This document shows positions 52,988 to 64,000 of a DNA stretch of 64,000 nucleotides, in pieces. Made by a program: the position numbers and the translations under genes. The stretch's first letter is position 1; each line of letters opens with the position of its first letter. Under the pieces are notes generated by a model. That model saw nothing but the letters and a program-made list of their open reading frames with translations, was not told the DNA's origin and searched no databases. The stretch is from Petaurus breviceps papuanus (Eukaryota; Chordata; Mammalia; Diprotodontia; Petauridae), in assembly GCA_028583685.1 (NCBI GenBank), contig JAMXIF010000073.1, positions 7,721,742-7,785,741 on the forward strand. Direction: 5' to 3'.

Positions 52988-53194
52988 TTTTAAGCACAGA
53001 CAGTTGAGAAAATCCTTGATACAGTTTTCCCTATCCACCTATTGCCAAGAAGTGTGTCCGATTTGTTAGATCACTCTGATAAGTGTTTGAGTTAATTGCA
53101 CTAATGAATAGAAACTACTTTTTCTTGACTTTATGTAAATTATCTCTGGGTTAGGTTTTTTTAATTATAGTTACTAATAAGCAGCAAGGAGTTT
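52988..53194. other. Unique DNA
   Basis: Nothing recognised between a young SINE and a MIR copy. Confidence 0.35.
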
Positions 53195-53385
53195 CATGTA
53201 CACCTTATGATCCTTACGATAGCCTTTTTAGTTAAATGTTACTATCCCCATTCTAAAGACAGGAAAATCGAGTTTCAGAGAGGTTGAGTGACTTGCCTGT
53301 GGTCACAGGGGTCTATGGCTGAGCTTGAATTTATGTCTTCCTGACTCCAAGTTCAGTGCGTTATCTAGTACCCCCACTGCTCTCT
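53195..53385 (-). repeat. MIR-type SINE, reverse
   Basis: 'ccttacgatagcctttttag', 'gttgagtgacttgcctgtgg', 'tatgtcttcctgactccaag'. Confidence 0.82.
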
Positions 53386-53550
53386 TACTTAATTTATTAA
53401 CTTTGAGAAGGGATGAAAAAATACATGGAATAGAAAGCAATGGCATGACTGAGGCTAATAGAAATGCATTGGGAAATATTTAACAACTGACTCTAAGGAA
53501 AAAACATGTATGTACAATGATACACTTTTAAGTTTTTCGTGTTTAAATTC

Positions 53551-53805
53551 TGTTGTTGTTATTCAGTCATTTTTCAGTTTTGTCTGACTGTGACCCCATT
53601 TGGGTTTTTGTGGGCAAAGATATTGCAGTGGTTTGCCATTTCCTTCTCTAGCTCATTTTACAGATAAGGAAACTGAGGCAAACAGGTTAAGTGACTTGCC
53701 CAGGGTCACACAGATAGTGTTTGAGGCCAGATTTGAACTCATGAACATGAGACTTTGTGATTCCTGGCTCAGTGCTCTAGCCATTGCTCCACCTAGATAT
53801 GCCCC
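53551..53805 (-). repeat. MAR1-type SINE, reverse, full length
   Basis: 'ctgttgttgttattcagtca', 'gtttgccatttccttctcta', 'gaggcaaacaggttaagtga', 'gaggccagatttgaactcat', 'cattgctccacctagatat'. Confidence 0.95.
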
Positions 53806-54009
53806 ATTTTAAGTTTTATCTACATCATTTACATTTTCTCCATTACTTTCTGAAGTCTAGCAAATCAATAAAAGAATAAGTCAAGCCTTTTCATAGAATT
53901 TTCTGATTTCTAAGGTAAAAATACTCACACTGAAAATTTAACAACCAGCACTTGGGAACAAGTTCAAGTTGATTCCAGCATACTCCTGTGTATATATTAA
54001 TAATGCATG

Positions 54010-54235
54010 TTCCATAGCATTTTAAGATTTGTTATGTGATATTACCATAACAACCTTGTGAGGCAGATGATCTGATTAGTATAATCCCCATTTTACAGAT
54101 AAGGAAACTAAGGCTGGAAACGGTTCAGTGACTTGCCCCATGGTCATACTCTTAGCAAGGAGCTGAGCCTGTATTTAAACTCAGGTTTTGTGATCACAAA
54201 TTGAATGTTCTTTTGGTTACACCATATTGCCTCCT
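54010..54235 (-). repeat. MIR-type SINE, reverse
   Basis: 'catagcattttaagatttgt', 'ccattttacagataaggaaa', 'gtgacttgccccatggtcat', 'gttacaccatattgcctcc'. Confidence 0.85.
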
Positions 54236-54239
54236 ATAA

Positions 54240-55010
54240 TGATAGACTGAGCATGGAGGATTGAATAAAGGCAAAGGGTTGAGTTAGTCTTTGTAATTAT
54301 ATTGTCAGAATAAACAGAGGGCTTTGTTTACAGGAGTTTATTTTTTATTAGCAGCAATTATTATTTTCAGTTAATTTTGGTGAGTGGTAATCATTAATGT
54401 AAGTGGTATGTTTAAGTAAATAAAGAATTCATGCCTAATTTATTCCAATTTGAAGATATCTTCTGTGTTTTCTTTGTCCCTTGAAAGGGGGTAGCGGTAA
54501 AAATGACAGGTTGCTATGGAGACAGTGTAAGAAAAGGTACCAGGCGAGAAGGCTTACCAGTTTTCAATTCTGAAAATATTTGTGATGTCAGTAATTACAT
54601 ATGTAATGCTATACAGCAAAGCCCCCTGTTTTTGGCAAGGTGTGTCAGGGAATTTTGAGACAAAACAGTGTTTCATCATCCCATTAAGGAACAAAATGCT
54701 ATTTATGTGTGAGAAAACAGAAATAATGAATGATACAGATTCAACAGAGATTTGCCCCCTTTCCATCTTTTATGAGGTTTTTTTTAAATAAGATTGTGAA
54801 TTGTTTCCAAAAGAGGTCCTGTTGTGCAACATAAAGCAATAGTGTTTAGAAAGCAACTTGTATAGAAGTGTCTATTTTTAGATAAATCTGGAGAGTTCTA
54901 TTATCAGATGTTAACTCCATAGTAGAAATCTAAATTCTGTGTTCACTTTTAGCAAAGTGCTAACAGGAGATTTGGTAGTGAGCTGGACTAGACCAGCTTG
55001 GCTTGGACCA
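54240..55010. promoter_or_regulatory. Candidate conserved regulatory block with X-box-like site
   Basis: About 770 bp free of recognised repeats. It contains gttgctatggagac (54510-54523), close to the RFX X-box GTTGCCATGGAAAC, a forkhead-type TGTTTAC (about 54326-54332) and several ATTA sites. Composition is even, unlike its surroundings. What it regulates, and whether it is conserved, cannot be judged here. Confidence 0.35.
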
Positions 55011-55014
55011 GACT

Positions 55015-55275
55015 AATTTAATTAGTATTTATTTTGTACCTACTATGTGCAGGATATTCTGCTAGTTCCTGCGAATATGAAGGCATGGGCAGGGGCTGTG
55101 TGTTTTATTCAGGTAGCCTGAAGATGAGATGTGTACAAATAACTGTAGTAAAAGGTGTTATAAATGCCATTAGGAAGGCATAAAGTACTCTGGGAGTTCA
55201 CAGAAATGAGAAATCACATCTGGCTGAAAGGATAAATAGTCTTTATGGTAGAGATGGCACCTTTAAGAGTGTACA
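55015..55275 (-). repeat. L2 3' end, reverse
   Basis: 'tagtatttattttgtaccta', 'ctatgtgcaggatattctgc', 'gatgtgtacaaataactgta', 'gtaaaaggtgttataaatgc'. Diverged. Confidence 0.65.
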
Positions 55276-55314
55276 GGGTTTCCATTGGTGGACATGTGCA
55301 TCTGCTACTTTGCC

Positions 55315-55505
55315 TGGTTTTAGCTCCAGGGAGCCAGATGTTCCCTGGTCCCCACCCCCTTTCCTGCCTCCTTTTGTACGTTGTCTACCCCATTAGCTTG
55401 TGAGTTTCTTGAGGGCAGAGACTTTATTTTCATTAATTGTATCCCCAGCGCTTAGCACAATGACTGATATATGTAGTAGGCACCCAGGCGATGTTTATTG
55501 GATTG
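55315..55505 (+). repeat. L2 3' end
   Basis: 'cattagcttgtgagtttctt', 'gagggcagagactttatttt', 'atccccagcgcttagcacaa', 'gtaggcacccaggcgatgtt'. Confidence 0.85.
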
Positions 55506-55594
55506 GAAATGTGTAGGTGAGCACTGGGGGCCAATAGTGATTGCATATAGATTGGCAAATGCTTGACTATTGGTCTAAATAAAGGGAGTATAAG

Positions 55595-55745
55595 AGTATG
55601 GAGCAGTGAGGAAAGAGTTAGTTTTAGAATCAGGACCTGTGTTCTAATCCTAGAGCTTCCTCTCTTTCACTTAATGCCCATGAGACCTTGGGCGAGTTCC
55701 AGCTATAAATCTATGCTCTTCTCATTTGTATAAGGAGAATCACGA
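55595..55745 (+). repeat. THER/MIR-type SINE
   Basis: 'gagcagtgaggaaagagtta', 'gtgttctaatcctagagctt', 'gagaccttgggcgagttcca'. Confidence 0.7.
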
Positions 55746-55869
55746 GAGAGGATAGAACGATAGGTTTGTATCCATGTTGTTGAAGCCTTATTCTGTAGTC
55801 AGTGGACAGCCTTGTAAATTTTTTTGATCAGGAAAGTGACACCATTTTCTATCCTTCCTTAAACCCCTC

Positions 55870-56029
55870 CCTTTTTTTTTTTTTGCTTTTTGGAAGGCAG
55901 TTGGGGTTAAGAGACTTGCCCAAAGTCACACAGCTAGTAAGTGTGTCAAGTGTCTGGGGCCGGATTTGAATTCATGTCCTCCTGACTCCAGGGCTGGTGC
56001 TCTATTCACTGTGCCACCTAGCCACCCCT
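55870..56029 (-). repeat. WSINE1-like SINE, reverse
   Basis: T-run, 'ggcagttggggttaagagac', 'ggccggatttgaattcatgt', 'ctgtgccacctagccacccc'. Full length. Confidence 0.95.
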
Positions 56030-57029
56030 AAAAACACAATAAAAAAAAGCTAAAATTAATTTAATATATCAAAAGATCACTAGAGTGGGTATTTTATCTT
56101 TCAGTGCAAATTCCAGTCACCTTCGTGCTCTGGCAAAGTGTTTAGTGAATTGTGATGGTCAAAAAACTCCCCAAAACATGACCTTGTGTCTTAACATAAT
56201 TTTTGAATAGCTTTGGCATGATATTCCATCCCAAGATTTGTATATCCTAAGCTTTTTCAGTTTGGTTAGACCTTCTAGAGCTTACTGGTCTAGGCTTTGA
56301 GAACACAAAGTTTCCTTCATTTCATGATGAGGCATTGGGGTTTAGTTGATCTTTAGTGAAGGACTTAATTTAGTATTACTCATTTTTAGAATTTTTTTAA
56401 AATAGATATAAACTTGTTTTCATTTTTCCTCCTCCCCTTATTTTTCCTCTCTGAGGTTTTCCTATATGTTAGGATTTCTATTTATTTCCTGTAACCTTTT
56501 AATTTATAATACTTAAGGGTTTTTTGGGGGTAGGGAAATTTTGGGTTTGGAATATGTGGCTTAAAAGAAAAATAGATCAAAGTTAATGTTTGTTACAATG
56601 TTTGTTCTTGCTTCCCATCACGGAAATCTTTTGTTGTTCATGACTAATACAACCAAAACTGAGGCTTTGGTGCAGGTTCTCAGTTTTTTTTTTTAATGAC
56701 TGCTAATAGAACAAGTATGGTGATGTACAAATTTAGAATGTGTTTGTTGAATCAATCTTTGACAAGTTTTGGAACTGAAGGAATAGGGCAGCTACTCTCA
56801 GAGTCTCTATCCCAAATGGATGATTCAAATGTGAAAAGAAGCTCAGAGGTTACCAGGAGAAAGTCATATATACTCTGAATAATTCTTAAGAGTTTTGGGT
56901 TTACCTCTCTTCCGAAGAGAATTGTGTCTATCCTAATATGCAAAACCCTTGAAGAATAGATGTGTTATATAAGCAAGATACTTGGGAGACAAAGGGGGAG
57001 ATCTTTGTTATCCAAGCATCTGTTGTCTG
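56030..57029. other. Unique DNA
   Basis: No repeat, exon or RNA gene recognised. Confidence 0.45.
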
Positions 57030-57270
57030 AGGCCCCACAAATCCTTTATTTGGGTCTGCAACTTTAATTGGTTTAGGGAACTCTTAGGGAGGATATCTCC
57101 CCCTACTAATGCAGAGGGAAGCCTTCTGCAAATTATACAAAGTTGCCTCTATCACTGAGAGATTAAAATGATGCTGCTAAGGTCACATAGCCATATATAT
57201 GTCAAGACGTAGGTCTTGAACCCAGGTTTTCTTAACTCTGATTTCCACTTTCTGTACACTCCTGCTGTTT
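57030..57270 (-). repeat. CORE-SINE (MIR_Mars-like), reverse
   Basis: 'gatatctccccctactaatg', 'cagagggaagccttctgcaa', 'gctaaggtcacatagccata', 'cttgaacccaggttttctta'. Same family as 49288. Confidence 0.7.
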
Positions 57271-58382
57271 CCAAATGTAGAGAAGCAAAAATAGTTATAA
57301 CATGAAAATACTCACAAATAAACAGACTTTTAAAAAATCCCTATTCAAATATTTCTCTGATTTAAAACACAAAACTCTATCTCTGCCTATCTTCACAATA
57401 TATCTGTGTTGGTCAGTATCTCCTCATTGGTGGTAGGTACATCAAAGGAAAATGACTTGAATTTCAAAGTTTTAATAGAGACCATTAAAAAATGAATATA
57501 ACATTCAGTATTTTGTAACAAAAATCTTCTTTATAAAGCAATGTGAAAGTCAAATCTGAAGTAAAGCATGTCTGTGAAGAGTGTTATATCATACTATCAC
57601 ACAATATTTGTGGGTAACTTCAAAAATAGGCCTAACACCGATTCATTCTTTTTCTTTCTTTCTAAGAATTAGTATACCACCCCCCTAGGAATTACAACTT
57701 TAATTTTGTTATGCAAAAGATAAAATAAACTTAATTTCATCATTTTAATTTCATTTTTCAAGATAAAGTCCCAATTTTCCCTCCCATCCTTCTGTTCCTA
57801 AGCGAATTCCCTTTAAGTGACCATTTATTCTTGATCAACAAAGGGCCTCTTGAAGTATTTCTGCTTTTTAGTGTCAAAGCAGACTTCAAAAGAAGATGCT
57901 ACATCAACCATGGGACTGGTTGACTGTACCTAAGTTTCAACATGCTGTTTTCTGTCATCTGTAAGCCTGGGATCCTTTATTTTAGATGTCTGTTAACTTC
58001 ACATCAGTTCTTATTCATCACAAATATTAAGTTTTGTCTGTAGACATCCAGCATGTCATAAAGTGCCTTGTACATAGGTACTTAGACGTTTATTAGATTG
58101 GAGCTTTTCTCTTCTTGTCCAAAAAAAAAAAAAAAAAAGAGAAAATACTTCAGCTGGAAAGCTTTTCAGACTTAACCAGAGTTCTCAAGATGTCAGCAGA
58201 CAAGGATGCACTTCAGATTGCCTATCTTAATAATCAGTTAGGATGATTGCTTGTCCATTTTTTTTGCTTATATATACCACGCATTGACAGATTTAAAAAG
58301 GCAGATCAAACTTCCTGATTCCCTTCTGTGGAATTTATGTATATTGGTTGTATAGCTTGCTTTGGAGCTCAGGCTGCTAATA
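57271..58382. other. Unique DNA
   Basis: No repeat family recognised apart from an L2-terminus-like scrap at 58040-58105 and an 18-A run at 58122-58138. 57380-57620 and 57700-58030 are even-complexity AT-rich DNA. Confidence 0.45.
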
Positions 58383-58582
58383 AGAGGCACCATACACTAG
58401 TGGTTAGAGTGTTGAACTTAAGAGTATGGGTTCAAATTCCACCTTTGGCTTTTACTAGCCAAATGACTCTCAACAAGTGCTTTACCTCTCAAAATCTCAG
58501 TTTCTTTAGCTGAAAAATGAAGAGGTTGGACTGGATGGCCTCTGAAGTACCTTCTAGCTGTACAATTTATGATCCCTACAAT
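58383..58582 (+). repeat. THER2-type SINE, tRNA-headed
   Basis: A-box 'tagtggttagagtgttgaac', B-box 'gggttcaaattcc', then 'gaggttggactggatggcct', 'ctgaagtaccttctagctgt'. This is a SINE, not a tRNA gene. Confidence 0.85.
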
Positions 58583-59309
58583 CCCTCATCTGATGATATA
58601 ATGAACTTGGGTTAATTAGGGTGTGGTAGGATAATATGAACTGAAAAATGAGAGATTGACACCTGAGGTTATGAAGAGCTTGAAAAGTTATACAAGCTTG
58701 GGGGATTTATGGCTGGGCTTTCCATGACTCCTTCTACCATGTGCAGGAGGAAAAGGTCTCAGTGGAGCCATGAGATCATTTGCAAATTCCCTGGCTCAGT
58801 AGTTCTGAAGACTTTTACAGAACGGTGCCTTGGAGAAAGGGTGTGGAGGGAGATTGGCAGGCTACATGGGTGTGATTTTTACAGTGTAGAAGTTTTGTTT
58901 TCCTAAAGCATGCCTTCGGTTTCTCTTGGTGTTTAGACAGGGAGAATTGCTGGGAGTGAATGAAATTGCTGTTCCTCTGGTAAAAAGTAGCCATTTCTTA
59001 AGCATGAACTGCAACATATAAAAGGTCTTTTTTTTTTTTAGTCTAAGACAGGGTACCATGAAAAAAAAATCAGTTGGAGAATAAACTACTGTTTCATTTT
59101 TCCCCTCTAAGATTTATTTTTGAAGATTTATTTTTTTGGGGGGAAGCATAGATGAAATACTATAGATTATGATGAAATAAAAAATGTTATTTTTGGTGCC
59201 TGATAATTTAACTTCCATTGTTCTGACCCCCTATATAGAACGTCTCATTCTCCTTTGATTAACATATCATTCTTTGAATGATTCTCAAATGGATGGGAAG
59301 GTGAGCCTG
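58583..59309. other. Unique DNA
   Basis: I recognise no repeat or exon between the THER2-type SINE and the first L3/CR1 relic. Confidence 0.4.
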
Positions 59310-60560
59310 TCATGTGGATTGAAAACTGACTGAAGAGCTATAAGTAGTGATGATAAATGACAGGATATCACAGAGAGAGGAGGTGTCCAGCAGTTTGCCG
59401 CAGGGATCGGTTTCCAAGCCTGGGTTTTGTTTAATATCTTTATTAATGATGCTGTAAGACACAGTAAATAGTAATTTAATGAAATTCACAGATGATGCTA
59501 AATTGGGAGGTGTTATAAACACCAGTGAAGGCAGGAAAAACCCTGGAGAGGTTAGAAATATGGGCAGGAAATAGCATGAGATTCATCTAGGAAAAATGTG
59601 AAATGATTATGGCTAGAGTGGAAAGGAGGAACAGTCTAACACAATTATTTATTGTGAAGAAGGCTATTAGAAAAGAAACCCAGGGTAATCACGGATAATA
59701 AGTGAGAGATGAGCTTGGAATACTGCATGGCCCCATGAAAAATGAAAACAACTACAATAAAAAAGTAAGGACTGTTCCTCCTCGTTCCTACCATATCTCC
59801 ACCCCTTTACAGGCATGCTCCTCAAGGCCTCACATCAGCTTCTGAAGTCCAGAGATGCTGACAATTGAGAAGGAATTTTGGGGAAGGCAACCAGAATGAC
59901 TCAGTGTTATGAAAAGATGATTTATTCATGTCCTCCCACCCTGACCCCCATTCAGCAAACAAAAATGTTGGCATAATTTGACTAGGTGACAATTCTGAAT
60001 AATATGTATGCACTGGTGTTCCTGGATGTGGTGATCTGTGGAGTTTTATAGGATTTCAGCTTGCTCGCCACTATTGATTGGTAAGTTTGCAATCTTTATT
60101 CCCTGACTCTCTTCTGAAAATGAATCTCTAGCAGAAACAGGCTGAAGGAGCTGGTTATGGATAGGCTGTTAGTTGGGAAATGGAAGGGGAGGGATTCTCA
60201 ATTAGAATCAGATGCAAATGCCCCAGGAAAGGACTTTGAATAAGCATCAGTGCCTTTGGGAATAGAAGATTTCAAATCCTAGTTGGACAACATTTCATTT
60301 TAAGCCTTGACAAGGAAAAACAAAACCCAAACAACCCCCAAGTGAATTCCTTAATAACCAGGGTATGAGAGTCTTGGGGTTTAAACCATAATATTAAGGA
60401 GGGTGTGGAACTGATTAGGTTGGCTCAAGAAAAGGGGGAAAAGGGAATAAAGTTGGAGACATTAAAATATAGGAGAATCATTCAGAAAACTTTCCTAAGA
60501 AGGAGATCTGTTGGCTGTTAAACCATCTCCCCAAAGAATTATGGGCCTCACACAGTGGCT
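59310..60560 (+). repeat. L3/CR1 LINE relic, RT C-terminal part to 3' end
   Basis: Ancient non-LTR reverse transcriptase. At about 59390-59407 the reading LPQGSV matches the conserved (V/L)PQGSV motif. At about 59484-59506 FTDDAKL stands where the catalytic FADD box lies. Beyond that, 'gagaggttagaaatatgggc' follows the family order, then degraded C-terminal and 3'UTR parts ('ggaaggcaaccagaatgact' near 59882, 'gaaaactttcctaagaagga' near 60485). Many stops and frame changes; not functional. Confidence 0.75.
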
Positions 60561-60574
60561 TGAATCACCTGCAA

Positions 60575-60720
60575 TATACTATAATGAAAAGGACCTTAAT
60601 TAAGAATCAAGTTCTAGTTCCCCCACTATAACATACTTATTAGTTGTGTGGCCTTGGGTAAGTAACTTTGCTTGTTTGTGCCAGCATCATCTGTCAAGAT
60701 GAAGTTAGGTGATTTTTTAA
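60575..60720 (+). repeat. THER/MIR-type SINE
   Basis: 'ataatgaaaaggaccttaat', 'tagttgtgtggccttgggta', 'gtcaagatgaagttagg'. Confidence 0.65.
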
Positions 60721-60849
60721 AAACATTAGACACAATTTTAGCTTAGGGGACCAAAATTATACAGGAAAAATCAGACCAGAAAGGATAGAAAACTCTAAAG
60801 ACTAGCATTCTAAAAGGAGAAAGAGAAACAATTTGAGTGAAGGGAAAAA

Positions 60850-62245
60850 ATAGGACTTGTCTGTAGAGACATGTGGGTACATAGGGAACTCACTAGTCAA
60901 CTTGGAATTTTAAAAGATATGTAGAGCAGATGGAAGGACAGGCAACAGAAGATGAATATAAAAGCATGGCAAGGTACAGTAGAAAAGGTGTCAGGAGTGC
61001 TGAAGCTCAGAACGAATTGAGGTTTACAAGGAAAGCTGATAACAAAAGGTTTTGTTTTTGCTTTTAAGCTATGTTGGGTAAAAGAGGGAGATCAGAAAAG
61101 GGATGGGACTTCTGCTGGAGGCGGATGGATGGATATTACTATCATAATTTATAGCTGAAAGGAGGCAAAGCTGTTAAACATTGATTTCTCTTTTTTCTTT
61201 TGCCAAGGGAAATGACTTTTTGGATTAGGAATAGCAGAACAAAGATGACTGATACCTGAAATAAGTGAGGAGATATTAAAAGACCCTCGATGAATTCAGA
61301 TCACCTGGGTGTAGAAAGGACAGGAAGTTGTAATTGTTGAGCCACTGTCAATGACATTAGAAAGGTCAAGGAGAATGGCAGAGATGAATCAGGGCTGAAG
61401 AGGAGAAACTGTTGTCCTACCTTTTGAAAATAAAGGGGAGAGAATGGAGTCTGCAAACAATAGGCCAACCAGCATGACTTCAATTCTGGGTAAAATTCAA
61501 GAATATGATTTTAAATATATGGCTAGTGGATGTCTAAAAAAGAGAAGCAATGTGATCACAAAGAACCAATATGGCTTTATTAAGAACAGGTTAAGCCAGA
61601 TCAACCTTACTGCATTTTCTTTTTTCTTTTTCTTTTTCCAGTTAGGGTTATTAAACTGGTAGATTAGGGGAATACTGAAGTTAGAGTTTGCCTAGATTTT
61701 TGGCAAAACTATTCAATAAAATATCCCATGCTTTTTTGTGGAAAAGATAGATAATTGTAGACTAGAGGATCACACAGAGGATTCAAGAATGGTTGAATAG
61801 CTGAACACAGAGTAGTAGTTTAAAATTCCTTTTCTATGATGGAGTAACCCAAGGATCCATTCATGATTCTGTTTTACTCAACCATTTTATCAATTACTTG
61901 GATAAAAGTAGAGATAGCATCTTTTTCAAATTGTCAAATGAAAAATTTCATTTGTCAGATGACCAATCTTAGAGGGCTAGCTAGTTTTTAAACAGGGTCC
62001 AAAATGATCTTTTCAGGCTAAGGGCTGAATCAAATAAGGTGAAATTAGTAAGGAAAAAAAATCAGGTCTTATCTTTGGTCTAGACAAGATTTGCTTCTAA
62101 GTACAAAACTGGGGGGCATAGGTAAATAATAGCTCCTGTGAAAAAGATTTGGGAGTTTTAGTTTAACATACAACTATTGTGTGATATGGCATCAAAAAAA
62201 ACTAATGTGATTTTGGTCTATGTTGAGAGGTATAACTTTCCGAAA
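60850..62245 (+). repeat. L3/CR1 LINE relic, 1.4 kb of RT domain
   Basis: The longest coding fossil here. In order: the pre-RT linker (60850-61130, 'gacatgtgggtacataggga', 'ggtttacaaggaaagctgat'); RT start at 61445-61500 with NNRPTSMTSILGKIQEY; QYGFIKNRLSQINLTAF at 61571-61618, corresponding to the family's QHGFIKNRSCQTNL motif; the segment carrying the first catalytic Asp (tttgcctagatttttggcaa, 61687); the GVTQGSI-like region (61842-61865); and the thumb-side words 'aaaaagatttgggagtttta' (62141) and 'gatatggcatcaaaaaaaac' (62182). The copy has stops, frame changes and a T-rich insertion at about 61618-61640. Confidence 0.82.
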
Positions 62246-64000
62246 TCAGATGATAATTTTTCTATTACAGCCATGGTTGGATGATGGATAGAGCATTATG
62301 CCTGTAGGTGGGCACCTGAGGTTAATTATCCCTTGTCACCATTCCCCTTCACAGATCCTCTGGCCACCTGGGCACTGTAGCTCTTTGTTCTGCCTCTGTC
62401 TCCCTACAGCTTCTCAGAGTTTCTTCATTTTGGCCAAAGACACTCTTCTCCCTGTTTTCTGTTTAACACAGTTCCGAACAAGGAACTCTGATCTTGCTTT
62501 CTTCACCATGCTATAGTTACTGATGACTTCTAACCCCAGGGAACCCTACCCATGAAACAAACATTCATTGTTTCCTTATCAAATAAGATAATGCATCTAA
62601 AGCATATTGCATACTTTAAAGTGACCTAGAAATGAAATGATGGTGATAGTTAATTTCTAGGTAGCTGTCTCTTAATAACAGGTTGAACCAGGTAGATTTC
62701 AAAGTCTTCTGCTGTCTTTACAGAACCCAAGTGATATGTTTCTTCATTTGCATCATCACCCGTGGGTCCAAAGACTTTGAAGTGCTTTCAATTGATCTCC
62801 TCTTCCCACAATCTCTTTCTTTCTTGCTTCCTTTTCGGGTCAGTTGTGTGGAGCTATTGAAATTACCCACTTTACTCTCCATGACTTTCAATATTATGGG
62901 CTTAAGACTGGGACTGGGTAATAGAACTGGGGCCCTGGTAAGCCAAGAACTTATCCAGAATTGCCATCCAACAGGAAAATGTAATAATCATATAAAATAC
63001 AGTAGTGGTATCCTTAACTAAATTTGGAGAAGTATTAAGTAATTAATCTGGAATAGCTAGAAAATTTGGGTCCCAAAGTATCAAAAAAATTAAAGCTGGA
63101 GAAGACTCTAGAGAGGAGATCAGAGGGCAAAGTTTTTTTATCTAAGCTTATCCAACTAGTGAGTAGTAGAACCCACATTGAATGTAAAACCTTTATTGAC
63201 ATGTCTTTGTTCTTATTTTAGAAGCCACATACCCCTCCCCACCCCCAACTCAATAAAAACAAAGCAACAAAACTCTAGCACTACTAAAATTGCTTGTAGT
63301 ACTATTTAATGCCTTGTGTCATTAAAGATTAAAGCAGGCTGGATATTTAGGAGTTACTTCCTGTCTTGCATCTTTCAAATTAGGCTATTATTTCCTTTTT
63401 GTGGCACTTCACATATAACCCATCGTTTCTTCCTAAGTGTTTTTGGAACTTGGAGCATAGACGTGCTAAGAGAATGGATTGGATTTTGCTAACTGAGGGA
63501 AAACAATGAGCGCCTCCTTCTCTGAAAGAAACAGCAATGATAAAAATCAGGAAAGGCAACTTAATCCAAGGGAAGGGATGTTGCTGTATCAAACAAGAAT
63601 GTTCCGACAAAGATCAATGAAACTAGATGATCTATAAAATATGCGGCTTAGCAAAAGAGCCCTCAAACTGTAAACTTTCAGAACAACAACAGACGGGAAG
63701 GAAATCTTGTGATTTAAACATTATATTTACTCCAGTTGCACTAATGGGTTTTGTGTACATTGCTTCCATATAGAGGCCACCTGTTTTTAGGTTGTTCTTC
63801 TTTGATTCTTGGTAAATACTTTATTATATTAATCTCTCCACCATCAGTTCCTTGGTTCCAGCAAAGTTTGTGCTTATAATGTGAAGTACTTCATTTGGCT
63901 GATCTTGGAGGATCCTATTTTGTCCCACATGCTGCTTTAGGCTAGCTATCATTCATTGCAGGTTCCTTCCAAGAGCAAACAGCATATGTAATTTCCAAGA
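62246..64000. other. Mostly unique DNA
   Basis: A SINE-head scrap at about 62276-62335 and a MIR3 scrap at about 63085-63200. 63280-63760 is unique with even composition. No exon, promoter or RNA gene is supported. Confidence 0.45.

Noticed and set aside
58122-58138. 18-A run as the tail of a processed pseudogene
   Set aside because: Upstream sequence shows no coding remnant and no target duplication was found.
58383-58460. tRNA gene suggested by A and B boxes
   Set aside because: The boxes belong to a SINE head that continues into a CORE and tail; the cloverleaf is not intact.
61444-61662. 72-residue open frame as a gene
   Set aside because: It is the start of the L3/CR1 reverse-transcriptase relic, followed by stops and a T-rich insertion.

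Overview
The window reads as marsupial nuclear DNA, AT-rich, with no CpG island seen and no protein-coding exon, tRNA gene or rRNA gene that I can support. The evidence is the repeat content: many copies of the tRNA-headed marsupial SINEs (A and B boxes followed by CORE-like and RTE- or L1-like tails), marsupial-type L1 3' ends, a marsupial L1 5' end, and an old background of MIR, L2, L3/CR1 and hAT relics. Family names (MAR1, WSINE1, WALLSI, THER/MIR, L2, L3) are given from memory of the consensus sequences. I had no library to search, so subfamily names are tentative, and the set does not fix the species. The DNA is best explained as a gene desert or the inside of a very long intron.

Layout. 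0-10 kb: a nested SINE pair, a probable solo LTR (about 700-1310), L2 and L1 3' ends, a TTTC/TTCC microsatellite broken by a 100-N gap, and a GTA/GTG triplet tract between two MIRs. 10-24 kb: a 5'-truncated L1 with target-site duplications (TSDs), a clean solo LTR (17850-18389), and a 5'-end-only L1 lodged in a hAT relic (21704-23229). 24-34 kb: a long L2 carrying a 96-bp mariner-like MITE and a young SINE, purine and TG tracts, and a dimeric SINE inside an L1 3' end. 34-43 kb: hAT MITEs, some with 8-bp TSDs, L2 copies in both directions, and a second dimeric SINE with a 10-N gap that duplicates 47 bp. 43-50 kb: unique DNA, a possible decayed retro-copy, and an L3 copy carrying three later insertions. 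50-64 kb: L1, SINE and L2 pieces, a conserved-looking block with an X-box-like site (54.24-55.0 kb), and two long same-strand L3 relics (59.3-60.6 and 60.85-62.25 kb).

There is no gene team to describe. The most useful content is the insertion history: SINEs with perfect TSDs of 14-17 bp are recent, while L2, L3 and MIR are ancient. The most unusual items are two copies of a dimeric SINE with the same monomer junction, an L1 that kept its 5' end and lost its 3' end, and an assembly artefact at 42.78 kb. Several unique stretches look like conserved non-coding elements, but that is inference without an alignment.
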